NCBI RefSeq assembly: GCF_015704865.1
Contig: NZ_JADQTO010000023.1
Span: 62,001-126,000 of the forward strand
DNA length: 64,000 nt
From: Actinoplanes aureus
GTDB taxonomy: Bacteria > Actinomycetota > Actinomycetes > Mycobacteriales > Micromonosporaceae
Reading direction: 5' to 3'
The notes beneath the pieces were generated by a model. That model was not told where the DNA came from. It worked only from the letters and a program-made list of their open reading frames with translations, and ran no database searches. The position numbers were made by a program, and so were the translations under genes. Of this stretch, positions 50,236 through 58,249 are shown in pieces. How positions within the stretch are numbered: position 1 is the stretch's first letter; the number at the start of each line of letters is the position of its first letter.

Positions 50236-51492
50236 TTAGCGGAGCAGGGACAGAACGTTCTGCGCCGACTGGTTGGCCTGCGAGAGCATCGAGGTGCCGG
50301 CCTGGGTCAGGATCTGGGCACGCGTGAACGAGACCATCTCCTGGGCCATGTCGGTGTCGCGGATCCGGGACTCGGAGGCGGAGAGGTTCTCCACCGCGAC
50401 GTTCAGGTTGTTGATGGTGTGCTCGAACCGGTTCTGGATGGCACCGAGCGCCGCCCGCGAGTCCGACACGTTCTGGATCGCCTTGTCGAGCACGGTGATG
50501 GCCTCGTTCGGGCCGTCAGCCGTGGTCAGGTCGAGCGCAGAGGTGCCGAGAGTGCCGGCGTTGACCGCACCGATGGAGACAGCGATGCGCTCGTTGACAT
50601 TGGCGTTGGCGCCGACCTGGAAACGGCCGGTGTTGCCACCGCTGATGTCCTCGAGGCTGTCGAGGTCGGCCGCCGGGGCAAGGTTGAGCTGGGCGAGGAG
50701 GTCGGTGCCGCCGGCACCCACGTTGAACTCCCCGGCACCGCTCAGCTTGAAGGTGGTGGCGCCAGTGGCGTCCGTCGTGGCGGACATGGACACCTCGTTG
50801 CCCTGGAAGTTCTCGCCCGCCACGCCCTTGAGCTGGGTGGAGATCTTCTCGTTGACGAGCTTGGCGATGTCCTGCCCGGTCGCGCCGGCCGGGATCTCGT
50901 CATCGGCGAACGAGATGGAGACCGGGGTGTCGAGCGTCTTGCCGTCGACCACGGTGATGTCGAACGACGAGCCCGCACGCAGGCCGGTGGCCGAGGTGCC
51001 CGTCGCCGTGGCCAGATCGTCCTTGGCCACCCCGGCCGAGCCCGTGATCGCCTTGGTGGCACCGAACGAGCCGTCCAGCAGCTTCGCCTTGCCGAAGGAC
51101 GTGGTGCTGCCGATCCGGTCGAGCTCGGCGTTGAGCTGCTTCATCTCCTTGTTGGCGGCGTCCTTCGCCTCGGCGTCCATGGCGCCGCTGTTGGACGTCT
51201 GCACCGACAGGTCGCGCATGCGCTGAAGGATCGAGGTGACCTCGTTGAGCGAGCCCTCAGCGGTCTGCGCGACGCTCACGCCGTCCTGGGTGTTACGAAC
51301 GGCGGTCTTGAGGCCGCCGATCTGCGAGCGCAGGCCCTCGGAGATCGAGAGGCCGGCCGCGTCGTCCGCCGCCCGGTTGATGCGGAAACCGCTGGAGAGC
51401 TTCTCCAGCGACTTCGCCATCTGGTTGTCGGTAACCGAGAGGTTCCGGTAGGCGTTCTGAGCGGCGATGTTCTGGTTGATGCGAAGACCCAT
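50236..51492 (-). CDS. fliC: Flagellin FliC
   Basis: 418 residues from ATG 51492 after an AAGGAGG site. The N-terminal D0/D1 helices have MGLRINQNIAAQNAYRNLSV, KLSSGFRINRAADDAAGLSI and LQRMRDLSVQTSNSGAMDAE; the C-terminal ones RIRDTDMAQEMVSFTRAQIL and AGTSMLSQANQSAQNVLSLL. The middle (about residues 145-315) is variable, Ala/Thr/Gly-rich and surface-exposed. It is the only flagellin gene in the window. Confidence 0.96.
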   Translation of the reverse strand: MGLRINQNIAAQNAYRNLSVTDNQMAKSLEKLSSGFRINRAADDAAGLSISEGLRSQIGGLKTAVRNTQDGVSVAQTAEGSLNEVTSILQRMRDLSVQTSNSGAMDAEAKDAANKEMKQLNAELDRIGSTTSFGKAKLLDGSFGATKAITGSAGVAKDDLATATGTSATGLRAGSSFDITVVDGKTLDTPVSISFADDEIPAGATGQDIAKLVNEKISTQLKGVAGENFQGNEVSMSATTDATGATTFKLSGAGEFNVGAGGTDLLAQLNLAPAADLDSLEDISGGNTGRFQVGANANVNERIAVSIGAVNAGTLGTSALDLTTADGPNEAITVLDKAIQNVSDSRAALGAIQNRFEHTINNLNVAVENLSASESRIRDTDMAQEMVSFTRAQILTQAGTSMLSQANQSAQNVLSLLR

Positions 51493-51500
51493 GGGGTTGA

Positions 51501-51541
51501 TTCCTCCTTGATCGGGGTCTGAACCGGCCCATCCGTGAGCC
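51501..51541 (-). promoter_or_regulatory. Candidate CsrA-binding sites in the fliC leader
   Basis: The leader contains a short hairpin GGCtcacggatggGCC (51541-51526) with GGA exposed in the loop, and the ribosome-binding site AAGGAGGAA (51509-51501), a second GGA motif about 20 nt downstream. This pair resembles the two-site CsrA layout on Bacillus hag mRNA. fliW and csrA lie nearby in this island. Confidence 0.45.
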
Positions 51542-51562
51542 GTGGGTGTTACGCCCCATCCA

Positions 51563-51589
51563 TTCGGCGGGTCGCCGAGAGACCATGAG
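51563..51589 (-). promoter_or_regulatory. FliA-like promoter of fliC
   Basis: On the minus strand, CTCA (51589-51586), a 17-bp spacer and GCCGAA (51568-51563). It predicts a leader of about 60 nt. No TcrA-like box was found upstream. Confidence 0.6.
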
Positions 51590-51652
51590 AATTCTCTGAG
51601 ATTTTTTCGGGCTTTTCGGGCGAACCGGAGAAGTGCTGATCGTCGGAAACCG

Positions 51653-51678
51653 CTCAGCGACACGGCGGATGTGCCGAC
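51653..51678 (+). promoter_or_regulatory. FliA-like promoter of flgN-flgK-flgL-fliW
   Basis: CTCA (51653-51656), a 16-bp spacer and GCCGAC (51673-51678). It diverges from the fliC promoter in the same 250-bp region. Confidence 0.55.
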
Positions 51679-51740
51679 CTGTCCGAATGAGCGGGCCTGC
51701 CGAGGGGGCTGGCCCGACCAGCGATACGACGGAGGACCGG

Positions 51741-52226
51741 GTGAGCCTGACCGACCTGGCCAGCGTGCTGTGGCGTTCACGTGAGCTGCTCGAGATGCTG
51801 CTGTTCAAGCTTGAGGAGGAGCAGTTGCTCCTCGCGTCCAACCGGTCACGATGGCTCAGCCACGCCACCCGCGAGGTCGAGGTGGTACTGGATCAGATCC
51901 GGCAGACGGAGGTCATCCGGGCGGCGTACGCGCAAGAGGTCGCCGTCGAGCTCGGTCTCTCGCCGGACGCCTCCTTGGGCGAACTCGCCGACGCGGCGCC
52001 GGATCCCTGGTCGGACCTGCTGCACCAACACCGCAAAGCGTTCCTGATGCTGACGTCGGAGATCCGGGCCCTGGCCGACGTCAACCGCGATCTGCTCACA
52101 GCCGGCCAGCGCGCGGCTCGCGAAACCATGCTCGCGTTCGCCGAGACTGTGGAAACGTACGGACCGCAGGGCCAGACCGTCAGCGGCGCCGTGCGGCGCC
52201 CCACTCTGGTTGATGAGGCGATCTGA
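51741..52226 (+). CDS. flgN: Flagellar export chaperone FlgN
   Basis: 161 residues from GTG. It is helical throughout: LWRSRELLEMLLFKLEEEQL, VEVVLDQIRQTEVIRAAYAQ, LHQHRKAFLMLTSEIRALAD. FlgN escorts FlgK and FlgL, the next two genes. The stop overlaps flgK (TGATG). Confidence 0.85.
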   Translation: MSLTDLASVLWRSRELLEMLLFKLEEEQLLLASNRSRWLSHATREVEVVLDQIRQTEVIRAAYAQEVAVELGLSPDASLGELADAAPDPWSDLLHQHRKAFLMLTSEIRALADVNRDLLTAGQRAARETMLAFAETVETYGPQGQTVSGAVRRPTLVDEAI

Positions 52227-53698
52227 TGGGCAGCACATTCGGCGGACTCAACACGGCACTCACGTCTCTGTACGCGCAGCGCCGGGGCTTGGACGTCACG
52301 GGTCAGAACATCGCGAACGCCAGCACCGAGGGATACACCCGGCAGCGCGTGGTCATGCACGCGCAGAACGCCAACCTGGTGCCCGGCGTCTACGCGACCA
52401 CCTCGGCGGTGGGCAGCGGCGTCACCGTCTCGTCGGTGGACCGGCTGCGCAACACCGCACTCGACCAGCGCAGCTTCACCGAGCACTCGAACTCCGCCTA
52501 CCACAACGAGCGGGCCGGGGCGTACGGGCTGATCGAGGACGTCTTCGGGGAGCCGAGCGACACCGCGTTGCAGGCTCGCCTCCAGGACATGTGGGACGGC
52601 TGGAACGCCGTATCCGCCAACCCGGACAAGACGGCACCCAAGTCGGCCCTGCTCGAACAGGCCACCACGGTGGCCTCGTCGCTGAACGACGCGCATGCCG
52701 CCCTGAACAATCAGTACGAGTCGGTGCGGTCCGGGCTGGAGACGTACAAGAACGACGTCAACAAGGCCGCCGACGCCATCGCGAAGCTGAACAAGGAGAT
52801 CGTGGTGGCCACCGCCGCCGGTCTCCAGGCCAACGAGCTGCAGGATCAGCGCGGCATGCAGATGCTGAAGCTGTCCGAGCTGATCGGTGCCACCGCGAAC
52901 GAGACACCGAACGGCGCACTCAACGTCTACGTCGGCAGCGCCCCGCTGGTCAGCGAGTTCCACACCCGTGAGATCGACATCAAGTCACCCGGCGCCCTGA
53001 GCCTGGCCGACCTGCCGGCGCGTGACGTCGAGTTGCAGTGGACCGACAACGAGACTCCGGTGGCGGCCGGTGGGTCGATGGGCGCCCAGTTGGAGACGCT
53101 CGCCGAGGGCGGCACCCTGCACGGGATAGCGAGCCGGTTGGACGGCATCGCCCGGACCCTGGCCCAGACGGTCAATCAGATTCATCAGCCCGGGTACGGC
53201 ATGGACGGCACCACTGCGATGAACTTCTTCGTGCCGAAGGGCTCCGACCCGCTGGACCCGAACCCGCTGGTCTACCAGCAGGTGTCCGCGTCGAACATCG
53301 TCGTGAACGAGGAACTGCTCAAGTCACCGGGCAAGCTCGCGGTCTCCTCCGGGAACCCGGCCGCGGTGAATCCGGAGGATCGGGTGCTCGACGGCACGGT
53401 GGCCGACGACCTCTCCGAGCTCGGCACCTCCCGGACCGGGGCGGACTCCGAGTACCAGTCGCTGATCGGGGACCTGGGTGTGGCCGCTCAGTCGTCGATC
53501 CGCCGGCGCGACATCCAGAACGCGGTGACCGACCAGGTGGACGCGGCACGCGACGCGGAGTCCGGGGTGAACCTCGACGAGGAGATGACCAATCTGCTGA
53601 CGTACCAGCGCGGTTACGAGGCCGCCTCGCGCGTACTCACCACGATCGACTCGATGCTCGACCAACTGATCAACCGAACCGGCCTGGTCGGTAGGTAA
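52226..53698 (+). CDS. flgK: Hook-filament junction protein FlgK
   Basis: 490 residues. N-terminal signature GGLNTALTSLYAQRRGLDVT, GQNIANASTEGYTRQRV; then FGEPSDTALQARLQDMWDGW, KLNKEIVVATAAGLQANELQ and, at the C-terminus, VNLDEEMTNLLTYQRGYEAA, SRVLTTIDSMLDQLINRTGL. It is typical in length and domain order. Confidence 0.95.
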   Translation: MGSTFGGLNTALTSLYAQRRGLDVTGQNIANASTEGYTRQRVVMHAQNANLVPGVYATTSAVGSGVTVSSVDRLRNTALDQRSFTEHSNSAYHNERAGAYGLIEDVFGEPSDTALQARLQDMWDGWNAVSANPDKTAPKSALLEQATTVASSLNDAHAALNNQYESVRSGLETYKNDVNKAADAIAKLNKEIVVATAAGLQANELQDQRGMQMLKLSELIGATANETPNGALNVYVGSAPLVSEFHTREIDIKSPGALSLADLPARDVELQWTDNETPVAAGGSMGAQLETLAEGGTLHGIASRLDGIARTLAQTVNQIHQPGYGMDGTTAMNFFVPKGSDPLDPNPLVYQQVSASNIVVNEELLKSPGKLAVSSGNPAAVNPEDRVLDGTVADDLSELGTSRTGADSEYQSLIGDLGVAAQSSIRRRDIQNAVTDQVDAARDAESGVNLDEEMTNLLTYQRGYEAASRVLTTIDSMLDQLINRTGLVGR

Positions 53699-53712
53699 AG
53701 GGAGCACAGCGC

Positions 53713-54657
53713 ATGAGTTCTAGCCCGCGGGTGACGGAAAGCAGCGTTCGGACCCGGACAATGGCGAGTCTGCAACGCAGTCTCGGCCGTACCCAGACCG
53801 CACAGGATCAGATTTCGAGTGGCAAGCAATTGCATCGCCCCTCGGATTCACCGACCGGAACCGTCACGGCGCTCCAATTGCGCGGCGAGGTCCGGGCGAA
53901 CAAGAAGTACACCACCAACGCGGACGACGCGATGGGCCGGCTCGGCACCGTGCAGGACACGCTGCAGAGCGCCACGGCGCTGGTGGCGAAGGTTCGCGAC
54001 CTGACGGTCGCGGCCGCCAGCACCGGCAGCGCCAGCACACCCGAGGCGAACCGGGCGCGCGCTGTCGAGATCGAGGAGATCAAGGGCACGCTGATCCAGT
54101 ACGCCAACACGAAGTACCTGGACCGGCCGGTTTTCGGCGGTGCCACCCCGGGCGGCAACGCCTATGGGGACTCGACAGGTACGTACGTCGGCGAGAAGAA
54201 CGGCGAGATGCTCCGGGCGATCGGGCCGAACGCGCGGGTCCGGGTGGACGTCCGGGGCCCGGAGGTGTTCGGCACCGACAAGCTCCTCGACGGGTCCGGC
54301 AACCCGCTCCCGGACGACAATCCGGCGCAGCTCTTCCGGGTTCTCGACACTCTAGCCACAGCCATGCGGGAAGGAGATGCCGATTCCATTACTACTGGTC
54401 TGGAGAATCTGGATAAAGCCTCTAATCTCCTAACTTCCACTCTTTCGGACGTAGGCGCCCGATACAATCGGGTTACCCAGATGAAGCAGTCCGCTGAGGA
54501 TCGCTTGATGTCCGTGTCGTCGCAGCTCTCCGATATCGAGGATGTCGACCTGCCGAAGGCGATCATGGAATTGCAGCTCCAGCAGACCTCGTATCAGGCC
54601 GCCCTGGCCGCCACGGCCAAGGTGATCCAGCCCTCGCTCATCGATTTCCTGAGGTGA
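53713..54657 (+). CDS. flgL: Hook-filament junction protein FlgL
   Basis: 314 residues of the flagellin-like family: VTESSVRTRTMASLQRSLGR, QISSGKQLHRPSDSPTGTV at the N-terminus, and EDVDLPKAIMELQLQQTSYQ, ALAATAKVIQPSLIDFLR at the C-terminus. It joins FlgK to the filament. The region around 54350-54560 has visibly lower GC than its surroundings, which may be ordinary local variation. Confidence 0.95.
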   Translation: MSSSPRVTESSVRTRTMASLQRSLGRTQTAQDQISSGKQLHRPSDSPTGTVTALQLRGEVRANKKYTTNADDAMGRLGTVQDTLQSATALVAKVRDLTVAAASTGSASTPEANRARAVEIEEIKGTLIQYANTKYLDRPVFGGATPGGNAYGDSTGTYVGEKNGEMLRAIGPNARVRVDVRGPEVFGTDKLLDGSGNPLPDDNPAQLFRVLDTLATAMREGDADSITTGLENLDKASNLLTSTLSDVGARYNRVTQMKQSAEDRLMSVSSQLSDIEDVDLPKAIMELQLQQTSYQAALAATAKVIQPSLIDFLR

Positions 54658-54659
54658 CC

Positions 54660-55097
54660 ATGAGTATTCGCACCGCATCCCGACCGATTGAGTCCACCAT
54701 GACCGACCCGTCGCTGGGTCTGCCGACCATCTCGATGGCGGTGCCCATGCCCGGGTTCCCGGCTCACCGGGAATTCGTCCTGGTGCGGCTCAACGAAGAA
54801 GGACTGCTCTACGCCTTCACGTCGCTCGACAACCCGGATCTGCGCTTTCTGGTCGCGCCGCCCGAGCCGTTCTTCCCGGACTACGCCCCGGAGATCGAGA
54901 ACGAGGTGTTCGCCGCGCTGAACACCAAGGACCCGGACCGCCTGCTGCTGCTCACGGTCATCACCGCGGGCACCGACGAGACCACCGCGAATCTCCTCGC
55001 GCCGATCGTGGTCGACCGCGACAGCATGCGCGCGATGCAGGTCGTCCTCTCCGGGTCGAGCTACCCGGTCCGGGCGATCATGAATCGGAACTTCTGA
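54660..55097 (+). CDS. fliW: Flagellar assembly factor FliW
   Basis: About 145 residues from ATG 54660 (GTG 54654 overlaps the flgL stop and is in frame). Conserved parts are MPGFPAHREFVLVRLNEEGL, LRFLVAPPEPFFPDYAPEIE, NTKDPDRLLLLTVITAG and TANLLAPIVVDRDSMRAMQV. FliW binds flagellin or CsrA, relieving CsrA repression of flagellin translation. It is directly upstream of csrA, as in Bacillus. Confidence 0.92.
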   Translation: MSIRTASRPIESTMTDPSLGLPTISMAVPMPGFPAHREFVLVRLNEEGLLYAFTSLDNPDLRFLVAPPEPFFPDYAPEIENEVFAALNTKDPDRLLLLTVITAGTDETTANLLAPIVVDRDSMRAMQVVLSGSSYPVRAIMNRNF

Positions 55098-55104
55098 CCC
55101 TCCA

Positions 55105-55149
55105 TGAACCTTTTTCAGAGCGGCCGCGGCCCCGGTTGAGAAAGGTTCA
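55105..55149. terminator. Long-loop inverted repeat between fliW and csrA
   Basis: TGAACCTTTTTC (55105-55116) pairs with GAGAAAGGTTCA (55138-55149) with one mismatch across a 21-base GC-rich loop. It could attenuate transcription into csrA or be an operator; no FliA-like promoter was found for csrA alone. Confidence 0.4.
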
Positions 55150-55224
55150 GTGCAGGCGCGGTCGTGTTTCCTCGCGGCCGCGCCTTTGCCATGCTGTCCG
55201 TTCCATGGATGGAGGAGGGCACCG

Positions 55225-55467
55225 ATGCTTGTGTTGACCCGGCGGGCCGGGGAGAGCGTGATGATCGGCGACGACGTCGTCATCACGGTGCTCGAAGCCC
55301 GTGGTGACGTCATCCGGCTGGGCATTCAGGCTCCCCGCGACGTGCAGGTGCACCGCGAGGAGGTGTACCGCGAGCTGCAGGACGCGAACCGGGCGGCCGC
55401 CTCACCAACCGACGACGCCGTCCACGCATTGACCAGAATGCTGGAGAAATCCGACACGGAAGAGTGA
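55225..55467 (+). CDS. csrA: RNA-binding translational regulator CsrA
   Basis: 80 residues with the universal MLVLTRRAGESVMIGDDVVI, then VIRLGIQAPRDVQVHREEVY. The last 20 residues are a typical acidic, variable tail. A strong GGAGGAGG site precedes the ATG. The likely main target is fliC mRNA, antagonised by FliW. A hairpin follows. Confidence 0.95.
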   Translation: MLVLTRRAGESVMIGDDVVITVLEARGDVIRLGIQAPRDVQVHREEVYRELQDANRAAASPTDDAVHALTRMLEKSDTEE

Positions 55468-55481
55468 AAGGTGCAAGACTG

Positions 55482-55509
55482 ACGCCCGTCGCGATCGCGC
55501 GGCGGGCGT
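55482..55509 (+). terminator. Hairpin after csrA
   Basis: ACGCCCGTCGCG pairs with CGCGGCGGGCGT (one wobble) around ATCG, followed by a short T/C stretch. It marks the right boundary of the flagellar island. Confidence 0.7.
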
Positions 55510-55519
55510 TCTCCCGTCG

Positions 55520-56368
55520 CTAGACCTTCAGCCCCCGGGTACGCAGGAACGCGATCGGGTCCACCGCGTTGGCATGGATCGCCGGCGCCGCGTTCACGTG
55601 CACCTCGAAGTGCAGATGCGGCCCGGATGACGAGCCCGAGGTGCCGACGTGGCCGAGCAGCTGGCCGCGCGTGACGGTCTGACCGACCTGAACGACCGGG
55701 CGGCGGACCAGGTGGCAGTACCGGGTGACGATGTTGCCGGCGTGCTGGACCTCCACGTACCAGCCGCAGCCCTTCAGGTTGCGGTTGCCGTCCACGTCGC
55801 AGCTGCCGGCCGAGACGTTGCAGACCACCCGGATCACCGTGCCGGCCGAGGCGGCCAGGATCGGGGTGCCCCGCTTGGCGGCCAGGTCGACCCCGTCATG
55901 TGACGGGCGGGCGGTGGTACGGAATCCGCTGACCAGCCCCGCGCCGACCGGGACGCCCCAGAGCTCGCCCTTCAGCGGCGCCGGGATCCGGGGTGCCGGT
56001 GCCGGTTCGACCGCGCAGCCGGGGATCGGGGTGGCCGGCCGCACGACGTACGCGTCCGACACGTAGGCGCCGTTGGCCAGCTGGTTCCAGAGGTTCGTGG
56101 TCCGTACCGTGCCGGAGATCTGTTGCGCGGCGACCTGGCAGACGATCCACACCTTCGCGCCGTCGGCGATCGAGCCGAACCGCTCTGCCGACGCCGAGGG
56201 GGTGCGCCGCAGGTTCAGCCGCGTCCCATCGGTCTTGGCGTTGCCGGTCACGGTCGGAACCTTGGCGGCGGCCGCCGCGGGCTCCGCTGTCGCGGGCAGG
56301 AGCGGACCCAGCAGGCTCGCGGTGGCGACGGCCGCCAGCGCGGTACGGCTTCGATGTCGGACCTTCAT
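55520..56368 (-). CDS. Secreted M23 peptidase with SH3-like domain
   Basis: 282 residues. A signal peptide runs from MKVRHRSRTALAAVATASLL to the AAAAA region near residue 36. An SH3b-like part follows (DGTRLNLRRTPSASAERFGS, GAKVWIVCQ). The M23 domain keeps the zinc ligands: SHDGVDLAA (H-x3-D) and GPHLHFEVHV (HxH), with RYCHLVRRP between. It probably cuts peptidoglycan cross-bridges. A TcrA-box-like repeat (56412-56429) lies upstream. Confidence 0.88.
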   Translation of the reverse strand: MKVRHRSRTALAAVATASLLGPLLPATAEPAAAAAKVPTVTGNAKTDGTRLNLRRTPSASAERFGSIADGAKVWIVCQVAAQQISGTVRTTNLWNQLANGAYVSDAYVVRPATPIPGCAVEPAPAPRIPAPLKGELWGVPVGAGLVSGFRTTARPSHDGVDLAAKRGTPILAASAGTVIRVVCNVSAGSCDVDGNRNLKGCGWYVEVQHAGNIVTRYCHLVRRPVVQVGQTVTRGQLLGHVGTSGSSSGPHLHFEVHVNAAPAIHANAVDPIAFLRTRGLKV

Positions 56369-56548
56369 GCCACCAGGCTGTCCGGCACCGGATGCGCACT
56401 GAGGTGCGTCCGGAGTGCGGAACGGTTGCGGCCGTGCCCGGTTCAGGACGCACCTTACCTGCACCGGCCGCTGACCCCGGAGACAACGTTGGGGCCGCAG
56501 TCTTTGCCACAGACGGAAATGCCGTCCCTTCATCTTGAGGGAGAGAGC

Positions 56549-57298
56549 GTGGGCGCAGAGCGCGAATCAGTCATCGGTAGCGGTGCGTTGGGTACCGTCG
56601 GTGCGCTGGATCTGACGGTGGATGCCCATGTGCACACCGGGTTCGCGGCCGGCCGGGATGCCGTCGGTGTGGTGGTCTCGGCCGCCGACCAGGTCGGTCT
56701 GACCGCGCTCACCTTCGCCGACCAGGCAGGTCCGGACACCACCTGGCTCACCGCGTACGCCGACGCCGTACGCCGGGCCCGGCACCGCACCGAGCTGAAG
56801 TTGCGGGTGGCGGCCGAGGTGGAGGTCGTACGCCCGGACGGCTGGCTCGCCCTGCCCCCGGACCTGGCTCAGCTGGACGCCCTGTCGGTCGCGGTCTCCG
56901 CGCTGCCGCTCGGCGACGAGCTGCTCGACGCCCGGGAGATCCGCGCGCGGGTCGACGCCGGCGTACTTTCCGCCGAGCAGGTGGCCGAGGTGCTGGTGCG
57001 GGTCACGGTGAGCGGTATCGAGCGGGCTTCCCGGTATGTCACGTCGCAGCTGGCCCGCCCGCTGGCGCTGCTGGCGCAGTCGGGGATCGAGGACACCGTG
57101 GTCAGCCCGGCGCTGGTCGGCGAGCTCGCCACGGCGTGCCGGAGCACCGGGACCGTGGTGGAGATCAGTGAGGCCTGGCGCAGCCCGTCGGCGCGAATGG
57201 TGCAGTTGTTCCGGGACGCCGCGGTGACGGTGGTTCCCGCGAGTGACGCCCGGTACGCCGCAGAGGTCGGCCGCTGGCAGTACCTCCGACGCGTCTGA
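56549..57298 (+). CDS. PHP-domain phosphoesterase-like protein
   Basis: 249 residues from GTG with GAGGGAGAG upstream; ATG 56519 is an in-frame alternative. The first PHP motif is VDAHVHTGFAAG (HxH), followed by LTFADQAGPD and AAEVEVV, and a distal VVPASDARYAAEVGRW holds the last metal ligand type (D). Relatives are histidinol-phosphatase-like or polymerase-linked metal enzymes. The substrate is unknown. Confidence 0.8.
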   Translation: MGAERESVIGSGALGTVGALDLTVDAHVHTGFAAGRDAVGVVVSAADQVGLTALTFADQAGPDTTWLTAYADAVRRARHRTELKLRVAAEVEVVRPDGWLALPPDLAQLDALSVAVSALPLGDELLDAREIRARVDAGVLSAEQVAEVLVRVTVSGIERASRYVTSQLARPLALLAQSGIEDTVVSPALVGELATACRSTGTVVEISEAWRSPSARMVQLFRDAAVTVVPASDARYAAEVGRWQYLRRV

Positions 57299-57371
57299 GG
57301 AATTTGAACACGAGGTGCGTTCGTCTCCGTACTCTCTGTCATGCCGGGTACTTCAGCATGGGAGAGTTGCG

Positions 57372-58205
57372 ATGAGTATGGTTCAGCAGGCTATCGAGGT
57401 CAGCGCACCGGTTCACACGGTGTACGAGCAGCTCGCGGCATTCGAGAACTACCCGCGATTCATGACCGGCGTGCGTCAGGTGACGTCGGTCGGTGCCGAC
57501 CAGACACACTGGATCATGGACGTCGACGGGAAACGCCGCGAGTTCGACGCCCAGATCATCGAACGGTCACCGGACGAGCGGGTCTCCTGGTCGACGATGG
57601 AAGGGCCGCTGCTCGCCGAGACGATCACGTTACGTCCGATGGGTGAGACGAAGACCCAGGTCGTCGCGCAGCTGGAGGCGGACATCGCCTTCCTGATGCC
57701 GAGCGACCGGCACGGGCAGGAGTCGCTCAACCGCCGCCTCAAGGCCGACCTGACCACGTTCAAAGGCCTGGTCGAGAGCGGCGTGCTGGGTGGCCGCCCG
57801 ATGCCGACCGGCGCCAGCACGAAGCTGTTCGGCGGCGTGTTGAGCCGCGACCCGGTGTCGCCGGCGTCGGTGGCCGCGCGCATCCGCAACCGCCAGTCCA
57901 CGCCGCCGCCGGGCCCCGGCGCGGGCTGGGACACCGGTACCGCTGATCTCGGCAATGCCGACCCGACCGGCACCGGCCTGACTGACAACCCTATCCACAA
58001 CGCGCCCACCATCGCGGACATCAAGAGCCCGTCCGGTATCCGGGGACCTCAGAACATCGAGCGGGAGATGCGCTCGGCCGGGCGCCGGGTCGGCGCACCC
58101 GGTGCGCTGAGCGGTGGCGTGTCCGGCACCGCCCCGATGGGCGGCCGGATCAGCAACACCGACATGTGGGGCGACGGCATGGTCAACGAGGAAGAGCGCG
58201 GTTGA
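57372..58205 (+). CDS. SRPBCC (START-like/cyclase) family protein
   Basis: 277 residues from ATG with GGAGAG upstream. Residues 1-145 form the SRPBCC fold: QQAIEVSAPVHTVYEQLAAF, ENYPRFMTGVRQVTSVGADQ, ETITLRPMGETKTQVVAQLE. The rest is Gly/Pro/Ala-rich and probably disordered (TGASTKLFGGVLSR...). Such folds bind hydrophobic ligands or act as polyketide cyclases. No partner genes clarify the ligand. Confidence 0.75.
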   Translation: MSMVQQAIEVSAPVHTVYEQLAAFENYPRFMTGVRQVTSVGADQTHWIMDVDGKRREFDAQIIERSPDERVSWSTMEGPLLAETITLRPMGETKTQVVAQLEADIAFLMPSDRHGQESLNRRLKADLTTFKGLVESGVLGGRPMPTGASTKLFGGVLSRDPVSPASVAARIRNRQSTPPPGPGAGWDTGTADLGNADPTGTGLTDNPIHNAPTIADIKSPSGIRGPQNIEREMRSAGRRVGAPGALSGGVSGTAPMGGRISNTDMWGDGMVNEEERG

Positions 58206-58222
58206 CGGCGCCGAAGGCGACA

Positions 58223-58246
58223 AAGGCCGGCCTTCGGGCCGGCCTT
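58223..58246. terminator. Bidirectional terminator with TTCG tetraloop
   Basis: AAGGCCGGCC-TTCG-GGCCGGCCTT is a perfect 10-bp stem with a C(UUCG)G-type loop, lying between the convergent SRPBCC gene and the histidine kinase gene. Confidence 0.85.
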
Positions 58247-58249
58247 CTG

